DNA of 9,169 nucleotides from Nostoc cf. edaphicum LEGE 07299 (GTDB taxonomy: Bacteria > Cyanobacteriota > Cyanobacteriia > Cyanobacteriales > Nostocaceae), in contig NZ_JADEXF010000073.1 of the NCBI RefSeq assembly GCF_015207245.1, forward strand, positions 1-9,169. The letters run 5' to 3'. Positions 1-6,414 of this stretch are shown one piece after another. Each line of letters starts with the position of its first letter. Position 1 is the stretch's first letter. The translations under genes were made by a program, and so were the position numbers. The notes under the pieces were generated by a model, which searched no databases, had not been told where the DNA came from, and saw nothing but the letters and a program-made list of their open reading frames with translations.

Positions 1-640
1 CTGTATAGATTTTAAGCAGCCGCAATCCTTTTATATATAAGACTTTTAGTCAAGAGAATAGACAGACTATTCTAACTGGAAGTGAAGAGATAAATGATTT
101 ACTTTCTGTCCTGACTATAGATATGTCACCAAGGAGAAATCGACGATATTTTCTCAACTTTCAACAACAGAATAACGCAATTATCGGGTTTGAAGCTCTC
201 GATATGATGACTAATTGTAACCACGAATACTCTTTGTAAATTAATTCCTCAGCGCAAGTAAATTGGCCAGATGTATGATATTCTTGATTTATAGGGAATC
301 TAAACCACTTCACGCACAAAGGATCTCCAAGCACTTGCGCTGTAGTGATGAAACCAAATCCCATAAGTTAACCAATTGTTTGATGAACTGATGGTCTTGC
401 TCCACAAGTTTCTGGAGGATTGTGGAAGTAGTTGATCGGTAGCAGTTCTGAAGTTCGGGGGGACTTTGGTCTGCTTGCAGTTCATCAATCACTTTTGGGA
501 TAAACCTTTTATTATTTACAGATAGTGTTTTCTTAAATCCTCAGAAAGAATCGAAGCTTTGGCGAATGAAAAAATAGAATAAGCAATCGATAAATAATAT
601 GATTTGCTATTTAACCAATTGGGTAAAACAAACTTAAGTA
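1..640. other. gene-poor AT-rich stretch
   Basis: I see no convincing intact gene here. The plus strand has only very short frames, such as one of 38 codons beginning with ATG at 126. The minus strand has a run of frame-shifted open segments at about 161-540, listed separately. No tRNA-like cloverleaf, CRISPR array or clear terminator is visible. The last 100 bases before 641 are AT-rich spacer leading into the inverted-repeat unit. Confidence 0.5.
161..540 (-). pseudogene. possible frameshifted remnant of an unknown gene
   Basis: Two overlapping open segments in different frames lie head to tail on the minus strand. The upstream one is open from about 540 down to its stop at 310 and has no ATG, only a GTG at 492. 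It contains a helical, charged stretch (QKLVEQDHQFIKQLVNLW) that looks protein-like. The downstream one runs from an ATG at 364 to a stop at 161 and contains VKWFRFPINQEYHTSGQF, also with protein-like composition. One frameshift within 310-364 would join them into a protein of about 120 residues. After the stop at 161 the same frame stays open for about 36 more codons. I do not recognise a family and no ribosome-binding site is visible. A chance run of open frames in AT-rich DNA is a real alternative. Confidence 0.25.
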
Positions 641-829
641 AAGAAGGCAGGAGGCAGAGGGCAGAAGGCAGAAGGGAAGAATTTGAACGGGGCTTTAACC
701 CCGCTCAATTCTTGGCCACCAAATCCGAGATTATGGTGGGGGACTCAGACCCTTGTTCCCTAGCGATCACGGGCTTTAGCGCAAAACAGTATTCCTTCTG
801 CCTCCTGCCTTCTGCCCTCTGCCTTTCTT
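641..829. repeat. MITE-like inverted-repeat unit with purine/pyrimidine arms
   Basis: The left arm (641-679) is a purine-rich run of AGGCAG, GAGGCAG and AGAAGGCAG words. The right arm (792-829) is its pyrimidine-rich counterpart (CTTCTGCC, CTCCTGCC, TTCTGCCC), so the two can pair imperfectly in several registers. The core holds two smaller hairpins: CGGGG at 688-692 with CCCCG at 699-703, and CCACCA at 716-721 with TGGTGG at 734-739. Such arms are common between cyanobacterial genes. No target-site duplication is evident at the edges. The unit sits about 40 bp upstream of the TetR gene, so it lies in that gene's leader or promoter region. A 76-codon plus-strand frame across it (604-834) is repeat sequence and not a gene. 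Confidence 0.7.
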
Positions 830-838
830 GTTGAACTT

Positions 839-860
839 CCAGATTAATTAAATAACCTGG
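839..860. promoter_or_regulatory. candidate operator palindrome upstream of the TetR gene
   Basis: CCAG (839-842) and CTGG (857-860) form inverted half-sites around a core containing the palindrome TTAATTAA. The site ends 8 bp before the ATG of the TetR-family gene. Regulators of this family usually bind a palindrome next to their own gene, so autoregulation is plausible. The half-sites are only 4 bp, so this is weak evidence. Confidence 0.2.
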
Positions 861-868
861 TGTTTAAA

Positions 869-1483
869 ATGACTAAACCGAAAACAATCCGTAAATCTGT
901 TCGCGATCGCATTCTAAGTACAGCATCAGGCTTGTTTTATCGAGAGGGAATTCGCAATGTCGGTATTGACAGAATCGTTGCGGAATCTGGCGTTGCTAAA
1001 ATGTCGCTCTACAATCATTTCAAGTCAAAGGATGCATTGATTGAAGCGTGGCTGCGACAACAGGATGAACAATGGTGTGAATGGCTCAAAACCACGATTG
1101 AGCAACGAGCTTCTAACCCATCCCAACAACTATTGGCAATATTTGATGCCCTGCGGGAATGGTTTGAGGGCCCAGATTTCCGAGGTTGTGCATTCATTAA
1201 TGCTTCAGTGGAACTAGCCAATGCTGACCATCCTGGACATCGAGTGGCATTGGAGCATCAACAATCGATTTACCGCTATATCAAAAGCCTAGCTCAAGCC
1301 GCAGAAGTTTCATCACCGGAACAGTTAGCTAGGCAACTGCTTCTGTTGGTGCAAGGTGCGATCGTGGTTGCGATGATGGAAGGAAGTTGGTCAACCGCTT
1401 CACAGGCGAAAAAAGTGGCGGCAACGTTAATCCAGACTGCATCAAAATCCGGCGTTACTGAAACAGTGCTAAGTGCTGAGTAA
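869..1483 (+). CDS. TetR/AcrR-family transcriptional regulator
   Basis: The 204-residue product is a predicted cytoplasmic DNA-binding repressor. Residues 11-57 form the TetR N-terminal helix-turn-helix domain: an amphipathic first helix, then GIDRIVAESGVAKMSLYNHFKSK (in part, residues 32-54) with the typical Y-NHF-SK-ALI ending. The remaining ~145 residues are a helical ligand-binding and dimer domain whose sequence does not reveal the ligand. The length matches the family (about 190-210). I chose ATG at 869 over the in-frame GTG at 860 because it is the better codon and gives a normal N-terminus, but neither has a clear Shine-Dalgarno. The nearest downstream gene on the same strand is the amidotransferase, 120 bp away, so co-regulation is possible but not shown. 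The target genes are unknown. Confidence 0.9.
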   Translation: MTKPKTIRKSVRDRILSTASGLFYREGIRNVGIDRIVAESGVAKMSLYNHFKSKDALIEAWLRQQDEQWCEWLKTTIEQRASNPSQQLLAIFDALREWFEGPDFRGCAFINASVELANADHPGHRVALEHQQSIYRYIKSLAQAAEVSSPEQLARQLLLLVQGAIVVAMMEGSWSTASQAKKVAATLIQTASKSGVTETVLSAE

Positions 1484-1603
1484 AAAAGCAATAATCGCAC
1501 AGGCTAAACGCCCCGCTATCCATGTACAGCACTCCTGAAATGAAGTCTATTATATGATTTAATGTAAAAAATCACACTGCAACTAAGTTCGGAGCAATCA
1601 GGG

Positions 1604-2302
1604 ATGAGAATTCATTACTTACAACATGTGCCATTTGAAGGACTTGCTAGTATTGAACACTGGTTGACAAAGAAAGATCATATTCTCTCCGTAACTAAGT
1701 TTTATAACGGTGACAGTTTGCCATCTGTTGATAACCTAGATTGGTTGATAGTAATGGGCGGGCCGATGAATGTCTATGAGGATGATAAGTATCCTTGGTT
1801 GACTTTGGAAAAACATTTTATTGAAGAAGCAATCAAAAAGAATAAGATAGTTATTGGCATTTGTCTTGGTTCGCAGCTAATCGCTGATGTTTTAGGTTCC
1901 AAGGTTTACAAAGGTCAGGAAAAAGAAATAGGTTGGTATCCGATTCAAATGACAACAGAAGCACAAAGTTATCCGGTGTTTGCTTCATTACCTGCAACTT
2001 TCACTGTGTTTCATTGGCATGGCGATACTTTTGATTTACCACCGGGTGCTGTACGACTAGCTTCTAGTGAAGTATGTGCAAATCAAGCTTTTATTTATGG
2101 AGATAGAGTATTAGGTTTACAATTTCACCTAGAATCAACTCAAGACAGCGTTCGGCAAATTATTGACAATTGCGCCTCGGAACTAGTTACAGGTAAATAT
2201 ATTCAGAAACCCGAAGAAATGCTTGCACGGAATGATGATTTTAGTAATATAAATACTGCCATGTGTAAAATTTTAGAGTATTTTGCTAATTTGACTGACT
2301 AA
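1604..2302 (+). CDS. stand-alone class I glutamine amidotransferase (GMP synthase GATase-like)
   Basis: The 232-residue product is a single-domain GATase1 enzyme, expected to hydrolyse glutamine or a gamma-glutamyl bond with a Cys-His-Glu triad. The nucleophile elbow GICLGSQ places Cys87. The motif QFHLES gives His175 and Glu177. The oxyanion-side loop MGGPMNVYED is at residues 51-60. All catalytic residues are present. Length and order match the COG0518-type proteins that lack the synthetase domain of GuaA, so it is not GMP synthase itself. The start ATG at 1604 has GGAG at 1591-1594. There is no synthetase partner in the window, so the amide acceptor is unknown; a peptidase-like or ergothioneine/polyamine-type role cannot be told apart here. 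It converges with tupC 45 bp downstream. Confidence 0.88.
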   Translation: MRIHYLQHVPFEGLASIEHWLTKKDHILSVTKFYNGDSLPSVDNLDWLIVMGGPMNVYEDDKYPWLTLEKHFIEEAIKKNKIVIGICLGSQLIADVLGSKVYKGQEKEIGWYPIQMTTEAQSYPVFASLPATFTVFHWHGDTFDLPPGAVRLASSEVCANQAFIYGDRVLGLQFHLESTQDSVRQIIDNCASELVTGKYIQKPEEMLARNDDFSNINTAMCKILEYFANLTD

Positions 2303-2347
2303 ATTCTTATTTATACCGCTATTTCTAGTATAAAACCGTCTATTGTT

Positions 2348-3430
2348 CTAAACAAAATGTGCATCTTTAGGATTGAATGCCAGCTGAATCATTTCATGGG
2401 GATATATATTGCCGAATATATGATTTCGAGGCACTCTGGCAATTAAAGTTTGTTCTCCCACCTTAACCCAAATACTACAAATCCCAATACCATTTAAAAC
2501 CCGTTCTACTAGCCCTTCAATAATTACCGAACATAGTTTATGCCGCATTGAAGAACTTGCATCGTAAAGATTGAAAGTATCAGCAGATAAACAACATGCA
2601 GTAATTGGTTTTGTGATTTCCCCAGCATATAAAAACTTTATCCCGTTTGCAAGTTTGATAAAACTCTCACGGCTACTCCGTTCTACATGGCACGGAATAA
2701 TATTATCTATTCCTACTAATCTTGCAAGTTGCTCGTTAGCTGGTCGGCGGATGATAGTTTCCAAGTTATCATCCTGTATAATACAGCCGTCAAATAAAGC
2801 GATCGCTCGATCAGCAAAATGCAGTATATCTGTAAAATTATGACTGACTAATATGACTGCTGATCCCCTCGCTTGCGCCCATTGTCTAATTTTCTCGATC
2901 ATCTGGGGACGTATTCCCACATCTAAAGAGGCAGAAGGCTCATCCAAAAGCAGCAATTCGGAATCAGCAACTAAACCGCAGGCAATACAAACTCGTTTGG
3001 CTTCACCACCGGACAGAGAACGAGCTGACTGATTTGCCAGGTGTTCACAGCCAAAAGTTGCAAGTGCGGTATGTACCGTTTGCTTAATCTTGTGTGTTGG
3101 TGTTCCGCGAAACTTTAATACCTTGGCAACATTATTAAAAACAGTGTCATCCAGTAGTAAGGTTTCTTGAAATACCAAAGCCGAACGACGACGCAACAAT
3201 GTTTTATTAGCATTGCGGACATCCTGTCCAAATAATTGCATCTCACCACGGTAAGGTTGCAAGAGATTGATTGTTCTTAACAAAGTGCTTTTACCAGCGC
3301 CATTGGGGCCAAGCACTGCGACCAATTCTCCTGGACGGACTGCAAAATTTTCAATTGACAGGATATTTTTACGTGTTTTGCTATCAACGCTAACCTGTCG
3401 CATATTCAGGACATATTCGTTAGTACTCAT
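2348..3430 (-). CDS. tupC: tungstate ABC transporter ATP-binding protein TupC
   Basis: This 360-residue cytoplasmic ATPase powers oxyanion import through TupB. The nucleotide-binding domain has Walker A GPNGAGKST (41-49), Q-loop Gln88, signature LSGGEAKR (139-146), Walker B LLLLDEP (159-165) with catalytic Glu164, and switch His197. Residues after about 240 form an extra C-terminal domain; from about 300 (VIIEGLVERVLNGIG and onward) it resembles the TOBE/Mop oxyanion-binding fold of molybdate and tungstate ATPases. The start ATG (3430-3428) overlaps the tupB stop as ATGA, which indicates translational coupling. The substrate is assigned from the TupA neighbour, because ATPases alone do not separate tungstate from molybdate. 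It is the last gene of the operon and converges with the amidotransferase. Confidence 0.88.
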   Translation of the reverse strand: MSTNEYVLNMRQVSVDSKTRKNILSIENFAVRPGELVAVLGPNGAGKSTLLRTINLLQPYRGEMQLFGQDVRNANKTLLRRRSALVFQETLLLDDTVFNNVAKVLKFRGTPTHKIKQTVHTALATFGCEHLANQSARSLSGGEAKRVCIACGLVADSELLLLDEPSASLDVGIRPQMIEKIRQWAQARGSAVILVSHNFTDILHFADRAIALFDGCIIQDDNLETIIRRPANEQLARLVGIDNIIPCHVERSSRESFIKLANGIKFLYAGEITKPITACCLSADTFNLYDASSSMRHKLCSVIIEGLVERVLNGIGICSIWVKVGEQTLIARVPRNHIFGNIYPHEMIQLAFNPKDAHFV

Positions 3431-4125
3431 AGAATTTTCTTGTCATGCTGTAAGATAGTCAGCAACACAATAACGGTGTATGTGATGATCAGGAGAATGT
3501 ATGCGATCGCCATTGCAACATCGTAATTTCCTTTCCCTACTTCCAAAACGATCGCTGTAGTTAGGACTCTTGTCTGCCCCTTGATATTGCCGCCCACCAT
3601 CATAGATGCACCAACTTCCGAGATGACGCGACCAAAACCAGCCATGATTGCAGCCATTAACCCTAACCGTGCTTCCTTGATTAGCAACCAGTTGACTTGC
3701 CACTGTGTCGCCCCCATTGATAACAGTCGCCAGCGTAGTTTCGGATTAATACTGATAATTGCCGCAAAACTGAAGCCAGCTACAATTGGAAAAGCAATGA
3801 TGGCTTCGGCTACGATCATAGCTGTAGGCGTGTACATCAAATCCAGATTTCCTAACGGGCCAGATCGCCACAAAAACAGACTGACGAATAAACCGACTAC
3901 GACAGGTGGCAATCCCATACCGAAGTTAATTAAACTAGTCAGAGTTTGCTTGCCAACGAAATCTACTAATGCTAGCCACAGTCCTAATGGTAGTCCCAGT
4001 AAAACGCTAATGGCTGTAGCTGTTCCAGATACGAACAATGTCATCGTCATGACTTGGAAAACGTCACTATCGCCACTGCTTAATAGCTCAAAAGCTTTGA
4101 AAGCTCCTTCGATGATTGTATTCAC
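3427..4125 (-). CDS. tupB: tungstate ABC transporter permease TupB
   Basis: This integral membrane permease forms the tungstate translocation path in the plasma membrane. From the GTG at 4125 it has 232 residues, close to the usual TupB/ModB length. Five or so hydrophobic segments lie near residues 26-50, 65-86, 100-122, 153-168 and 205-226. The cytoplasmic EAA-type coupling loop reads SMGATQWQVNWLLIKEARLG (136-155), followed by the conserved GRVISEVGAS (165-174), which docks on the ATPase. The frame could be extended to a TTG at 4179, but that adds a poor N-terminus. GTG at 4125 has AAGAGAG about 8 nt upstream on the coding strand and yields a family-like start (VNTIIEGAFKAFELL). It lies 82 bp after tupA and overlaps tupC by 4 nt. 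Confidence 0.88.
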   Translation of the reverse strand: MNTIIEGAFKAFELLSSGDSDVFQVMTMTLFVSGTATAISVLLGLPLGLWLALVDFVGKQTLTSLINFGMGLPPVVVGLFVSLFLWRSGPLGNLDLMYTPTAMIVAEAIIAFPIVAGFSFAAIISINPKLRWRLLSMGATQWQVNWLLIKEARLGLMAAIMAGFGRVISEVGASMMVGGNIKGQTRVLTTAIVLEVGKGNYDVAMAIAYILLIITYTVIVLLTILQHDKKIL

Positions 4126-4207
4126 AAATACAACTCTCTTAAAAATTGGGAAAGAATACTCAAATATGCAGTAAAGCAACCCTTAACGATCTGATGCTCA
4201 AGTTTGT

Positions 4208-5092
4208 CTAAAAGCCGTAATCTTTCTCCGTTTTACCGGCATCAACATAAAATAGCGGTTGTCCGAACTCTTTTTTCCCGTGGGCTGCAATTATTGTCTG
4301 TCCTTCAGGAGATAAGACAAAATTAATAAACGCTTTAGCTCCTGCACTATTCACTCTGGGGAATTTCTGAGAATTTCCTTCCATGACATGGTAGAGATTT
4401 AACAGTTTCTTGTCTCCCTGCACCAGTACAGGTAAAGACAGGTTTTTCTTCTGAAATATGTATGTCGCCCGATCTGCTAAGGTATATCCTAGTTTTTGGT
4501 TAGCGACTTGCAAAGTTTGCGCCATTCCTGAACCTGTTTGCTGATACCAAGTGCCAGATGGTGTGATATTTGCCTGTTGCCATAAATCTTTTTCTAGTTT
4601 GTTAGTACCTGAGTCATCACCCCGCGATACAAATAATGCTTGATTTTTGGCAATCAGGGAGAATGCCTCCACAGCATTCTTTTTACCTCGGATCTTTGCC
4701 TTGTCAGTATCTGGGCCGACAATCACAAAGTCATTGTGCATTACCAAGTGGCGATTAATTACCGCACCATCTGACAAAACTTTGCGTTCGGCTTTAGGTG
4801 AATTGACGAATAGCGCGTCAACCTCACCTTTTTCAGCCATAGCCAAAGCTTGTCCCGTGCCGACTGCAACTTTTTTGAGTTTATATCCTGTTTTCTTTTC
4901 AATCGCCGGAACTAAATCATCTAGCAGCCCGCTATCCTCAATACTCGTTGTCATCGCCACGATCACATCTTTCTTGGCTGGGGACTGTCCAAGAATTGGC
5001 TCTTGGTTGACTAGATTATTAGCAAAGCCGATGCAAAGAATCGCCAGGAAACTTACCAAACACCCATCGCGCACAGCCCGATGATTGATCAT
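4208..5092 (-). CDS. tupA: tungstate-binding periplasmic protein TupA
   Basis: The 294-residue product is the high-affinity solute receptor of the transporter. A Sec-type signal peptide is visible: Arg5 and Arg8, then a hydrophobic run at about 11-25. Cys20 is not in a good lipobox, so a soluble periplasmic protein is more likely than a lipoprotein. The mature part carries TupA hallmarks: MTTSIEDSGLLDDLVP (47-62), AVGTGQALAMAEKGEVDAL (76-94) with NSPKAE after it, and SRGDDSGT (156-163). The TTS and SRGD-SGT segments belong to the oxyanion pocket in this family. These motifs separate it from ModA and WtpA, hence tungstate. ATG at 5092 is preceded by AGGAG at good spacing. It is the first gene of tupABC on this strand. 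Tungstate specificity over molybdate is family knowledge, not proved here. Confidence 0.9.
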   Translation of the reverse strand: MINHRAVRDGCLVSFLAILCIGFANNLVNQEPILGQSPAKKDVIVAMTTSIEDSGLLDDLVPAIEKKTGYKLKKVAVGTGQALAMAEKGEVDALFVNSPKAERKVLSDGAVINRHLVMHNDFVIVGPDTDKAKIRGKKNAVEAFSLIAKNQALFVSRGDDSGTNKLEKDLWQQANITPSGTWYQQTGSGMAQTLQVANQKLGYTLADRATYIFQKKNLSLPVLVQGDKKLLNLYHVMEGNSQKFPRVNSAGAKAFINFVLSPEGQTIIAAHGKKEFGQPLFYVDAGKTEKDYGF

Positions 5093-5124
5093 TGCACTCT
5101 CCTACCAATCTGTGTGCCAATATT

Positions 5125-5144
5125 CTTTACTATGGCAAGTAAAG
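5125..5144. promoter_or_regulatory. candidate operator palindrome upstream of tupA
   Basis: CTTTAC (5125-5130) and GTAAAG (5139-5144) are perfect inverted 6-mers with an 8-bp spacer, 33-52 bp upstream of the tupA start. A second, overlapping inverted pair, TGCCA (5115-5119) and TGGCA (5133-5137), shares the region. The placement fits a promoter-proximal binding site for a metal or oxyanion sensor. It does not resemble the ModE consensus as I know it. No firm -10/-35 pair could be read. Confidence 0.25.
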
Positions 5145-5232
5145 TTTACATTGGGAAGTATAAGCAAGATTGAGTAGGAAATCAACCATTTATGTTGTTT
5201 TCCAGACAATTGGCATGATGAGAAGGATTGTT

Positions 5233-5398
5233 GACAAGATGCTGACATGATTCGTATGCTCTGCTGTTGGAAATTCTTCCTTCTTTTCGCAATGGCTCGT
5301 GTGTTTATCATTTGATGCTGGAGCGATCGCAGTTCATCAAAGACTGCGATCACAACAGCTTTGTGTGTCCACGATGGATTTAAGAATAGCAACGGTCG
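5233..5398 (+). pseudogene. decayed PIN-domain (VapC-type) toxin fragment, copy 1
   Basis: In the frame through 5314, the plus strand reads DAGAIAVHQRLRSQ and then VSTMDLRIA. This matches the C-terminal part of cyanobacterial VapC-type PIN nucleases, where the TMDLRIA segment carries an active-site aspartate. Upstream the reading continues only with frame changes, and downstream no start, stop or remaining domain is intact, so only about 55 codons of sequence are left. It has the same register as copy 2 at 5901-6066. The HIP1 octamer in copy 2 (6016-6023) has one base changed here (5346-5353), consistent with drift. No antitoxin partner is seen beside it. The PIN assignment is from motif recognition. 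Confidence 0.65.
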
Positions 5399-5423
5399 GC
5401 ATCCAGGCAGCCCTAGATATTAA

Positions 5424-5439
5424 AGGAGACTATTCTCCT
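5424..5439. repeat. small hairpin at the end of the 76-residue gene
   Basis: AGGAGA (5424-5429) and TCTCCT (5434-5439) form a 6-bp stem with a 4-nt loop that spans the stop codon of the minus-strand gene 5430-5660. It could serve as a weak transcript end, but no T-run follows it on that strand. Confidence 0.25.
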
Positions 5440-5660
5440 GGCATCAGTAAGCGGTAAAGGAAGTTTTTACTTACTTGGTTTTGTCTAGCCATTTCTAGAA
5501 GTAGTATATCTCCATTTTTGAGGAGTACAAAAAAGCATTGAGCATCGAGGTAATCATCGTTGCGTAATCCTTCATCAGCGACCTTTGTTTCCTCTATCTC
5601 TTCATAGTTCAAGTAATGCTCTTTGTCTTCAACATCTACTACATTAAATACGACTGGCAT
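5430..5660 (-). CDS. small acidic hypothetical protein
   Basis: I do not recognise this 76-residue protein. It has an acidic first half (VVDVEDKEHYLNYEEIEETK) and a second half with a hydrophobic strand-like core (CFFVLLKNGDILLLEM), ending in a short basic and helical tail (QVSKNFLYRLLMPGE). There is no signal peptide or membrane segment. The ATG at 5660 has no Shine-Dalgarno, so expression is less certain. Composition and regular residue use favour a real gene over a chance frame. It sits on the opposite strand between two dead VapC-type fragments, so it could be an accessory or toxin/antitoxin-related gene carried with them, but no motif supports a function. Confidence 0.6.
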   Translation of the reverse strand: MPVVFNVVDVEDKEHYLNYEEIEETKVADEGLRNDDYLDAQCFFVLLKNGDILLLEMARQNQVSKNFLYRLLMPGE

Positions 5661-5900
5661 AAGTTTTTAAGCTAGAAGAGTACATTGTCGAGCATAAATC
5701 GTATAGTTGCTTAAAATCTGTTGGTTTAGTTGCAAAATACAACCCTTATGGTATGTCCTAAGATGGTTCGTGATTTCATTATTCCAAGGGCATATAATGC
5801 GCCTTTGGGATTTTAATCAAATTAATTAGGCAATTTTGAACAAATCAAGGCAACCAATTTCTCAGGTGCTTGGCACTCATCACTTCAGCAATTGTGCGCG
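5661..5900. other. noncoding spacer with imperfect hairpin
   Basis: No gene is visible in this spacer between the small acidic protein gene and PIN fragment copy 2. The main structure is an imperfect inverted repeat at 5784-5808, CCAAGG-GCAT then ATGC-GCCTTTGG around a 3-nt loop, 124 bp upstream of the minus-strand gene. It could be a regulatory hairpin or a mobile-element scar. Confidence 0.4.
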
Positions 5901-6066
5901 GACGAATGCTAACATTATTCGTGAATATGCTCTGCTATTGCAAATTCTTTTTTCTTTTGGTAACGGCTCCTGTTTTATTATTTAATGCTGGAGCGATCGC
6001 AGTTTTTAATCAACTGCGATCGCAACGTGTTCATGTCTCCACAATGGATTTAAGAATAGCAGCGTT
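5901..6066 (+). pseudogene. decayed PIN-domain (VapC-type) toxin fragment, copy 2
   Basis: This is the better preserved of two homologous fragments. In the frame through 5984 it reads FNAGAIAVFNQLRSQ and then RVHVSTMDLRIAALA, the C-terminal PIN region of VapC-type RNases. A frame with an ATG at 5870 runs through it to a stop at 6088, giving 72 residues against about 130 expected, so the N-terminal half with the first acidic residues is missing. Just upstream, another frame reads REYALLLQIL, which suits the helix before this motif, so a frameshift near 5945 is likely. Past 6066 the sequence turns into a repeat-like GGAGGC-GCCTCC hairpin. It is not expected to be an active toxin. Confidence 0.7.
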
Positions 6067-6069
6067 AGC

Positions 6070-6084
6070 GGAGGCATCGCCTCC
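6070..6084. repeat. short perfect hairpin GGAGGC-ATC-GCCTCC
   Basis: This is a 6-bp perfect stem with a 3-nt loop at the point where homology to the PIN domain stops in copy 2. The flanking 'GCGTTAGCGGAGG' wording resembles short dispersed cyanobacterial repeats, so an insertion may have truncated the gene here. Confidence 0.4.
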
Positions 6085-6088
6085 TTAA

Positions 6089-6118
6089 CTCAGTGGAAAA
6101 GTGCTGATGGTGACTGAG
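6089..6118. promoter_or_regulatory. candidate operator, CTCAGT-N18-ACTGAG
   Basis: Perfect 6-bp inverted half-sites at 6089-6094 and 6113-6118 lie 35-65 bp upstream of the 86-residue gene that opens the two-gene unit. Many toxin-antitoxin-like pairs are autoregulated through such sites. No protein is known to bind here. Confidence 0.22.
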
Positions 6119-6153
6119 CTAAACTAAACGTATATCATCTCAAAATAAGCAAT

Positions 6154-6414
6154 ATGACTCTGGGCGAAATTTTACCAACCGTCGGTCAACTATCCCATGA
6201 AGATAAACTTCGACTAATCCACTTTCTCCTTCTTGCAGTTGCGAAAGAAGAAGGATACAGCTTAGAAGAGACTGAGGAGAGTGATGCAACGAAAGCACTT
6301 CTAAATCAACTGGCATCAACTCAAGGAGTTGTCTGGTCTCCTCAAGCAGATCCTGAAGCAATTCAAGCATTGTCAGACCTGCTAGTGGCAGCACAGGGAG
6401 CCACCAATGCTTGA
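6154..6414 (+). CDS. small helical protein, partner of the downstream protease
   Basis: The 86-residue soluble protein begins MTLGEILPTVGQLSHEDKLR, then has a hydrophobic helix (LIHFLLLAVAKEEG, about 21-34), an acidic linker (LEETEESD), and a C-terminal part with WSPQADPEAIQALSDLL (61-77). The opening 'lots of Leu, LSHEDKLRLI' pattern is typical of small cyanobacterial antitoxin-like or unassigned proteins; I know of no established function. The stop codon overlaps the start of the retropepsin gene (ATGCTTGA at 6407-6414), indicating co-translation and probably a physical or functional pairing. There is no good Shine-Dalgarno before ATG 6154. The retained WSPQAD segment suggests a conserved interaction surface. 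Confidence 0.75.
   Translation: MTLGEILPTVGQLSHEDKLRLIHFLLLAVAKEEGYSLEETEESDATKALLNQLASTQGVVWSPQADPEAIQALSDLLVAAQGATNA

Noticed and set aside
641..680. A CRISPR array made of the GGCAGAAGG words
   Set aside because: The units are 7-10 bp with no spacers of fixed length and the arms are mirror complements, which fits an inverted repeat and not an array.
604..834. A 76-codon plus-strand frame
   Set aside because: It runs across the purine/pyrimidine inverted-repeat unit and is simple repeat translation (AEGRR-type runs and Cys/Leu/Pro runs); it has no gene-like features.
2312..2332. A bidirectional terminator between the amidotransferase and tupC (TATAC, 11-nt loop, GTATA)
   Set aside because: The stem is only five AT-rich pairs and no T-run is clear on either side, so I could not support it as a terminator.
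3443..4174. Long frames on both strands within the tupB region (3443-3703 minus, 3581-4174 plus)
   Set aside because: They overlap a clear permease gene in other frames and their translations lack membrane-protein patterns of any known family.
4208..5092. Molybdate-binding ModA as the identity of the binding protein
   Set aside because: The TTS-SGLL, VGTGQAL and SRGDDSGT motifs follow the TupA family, and the order receptor-permease-ATPase matches tupABC.
5102..5392. A 96-codon minus-strand frame over the first PIN fragment and the tupA leader
   Set aside because: It is antisense to PIN-homologous sequence and overlaps the tupA upstream region; the plus strand has the recognisable motif.
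5870..6088. An active VapC toxin
   Set aside because: Only the C-terminal half of the PIN domain is present, the reading frame shifts upstream, and no antitoxin gene is adjacent.
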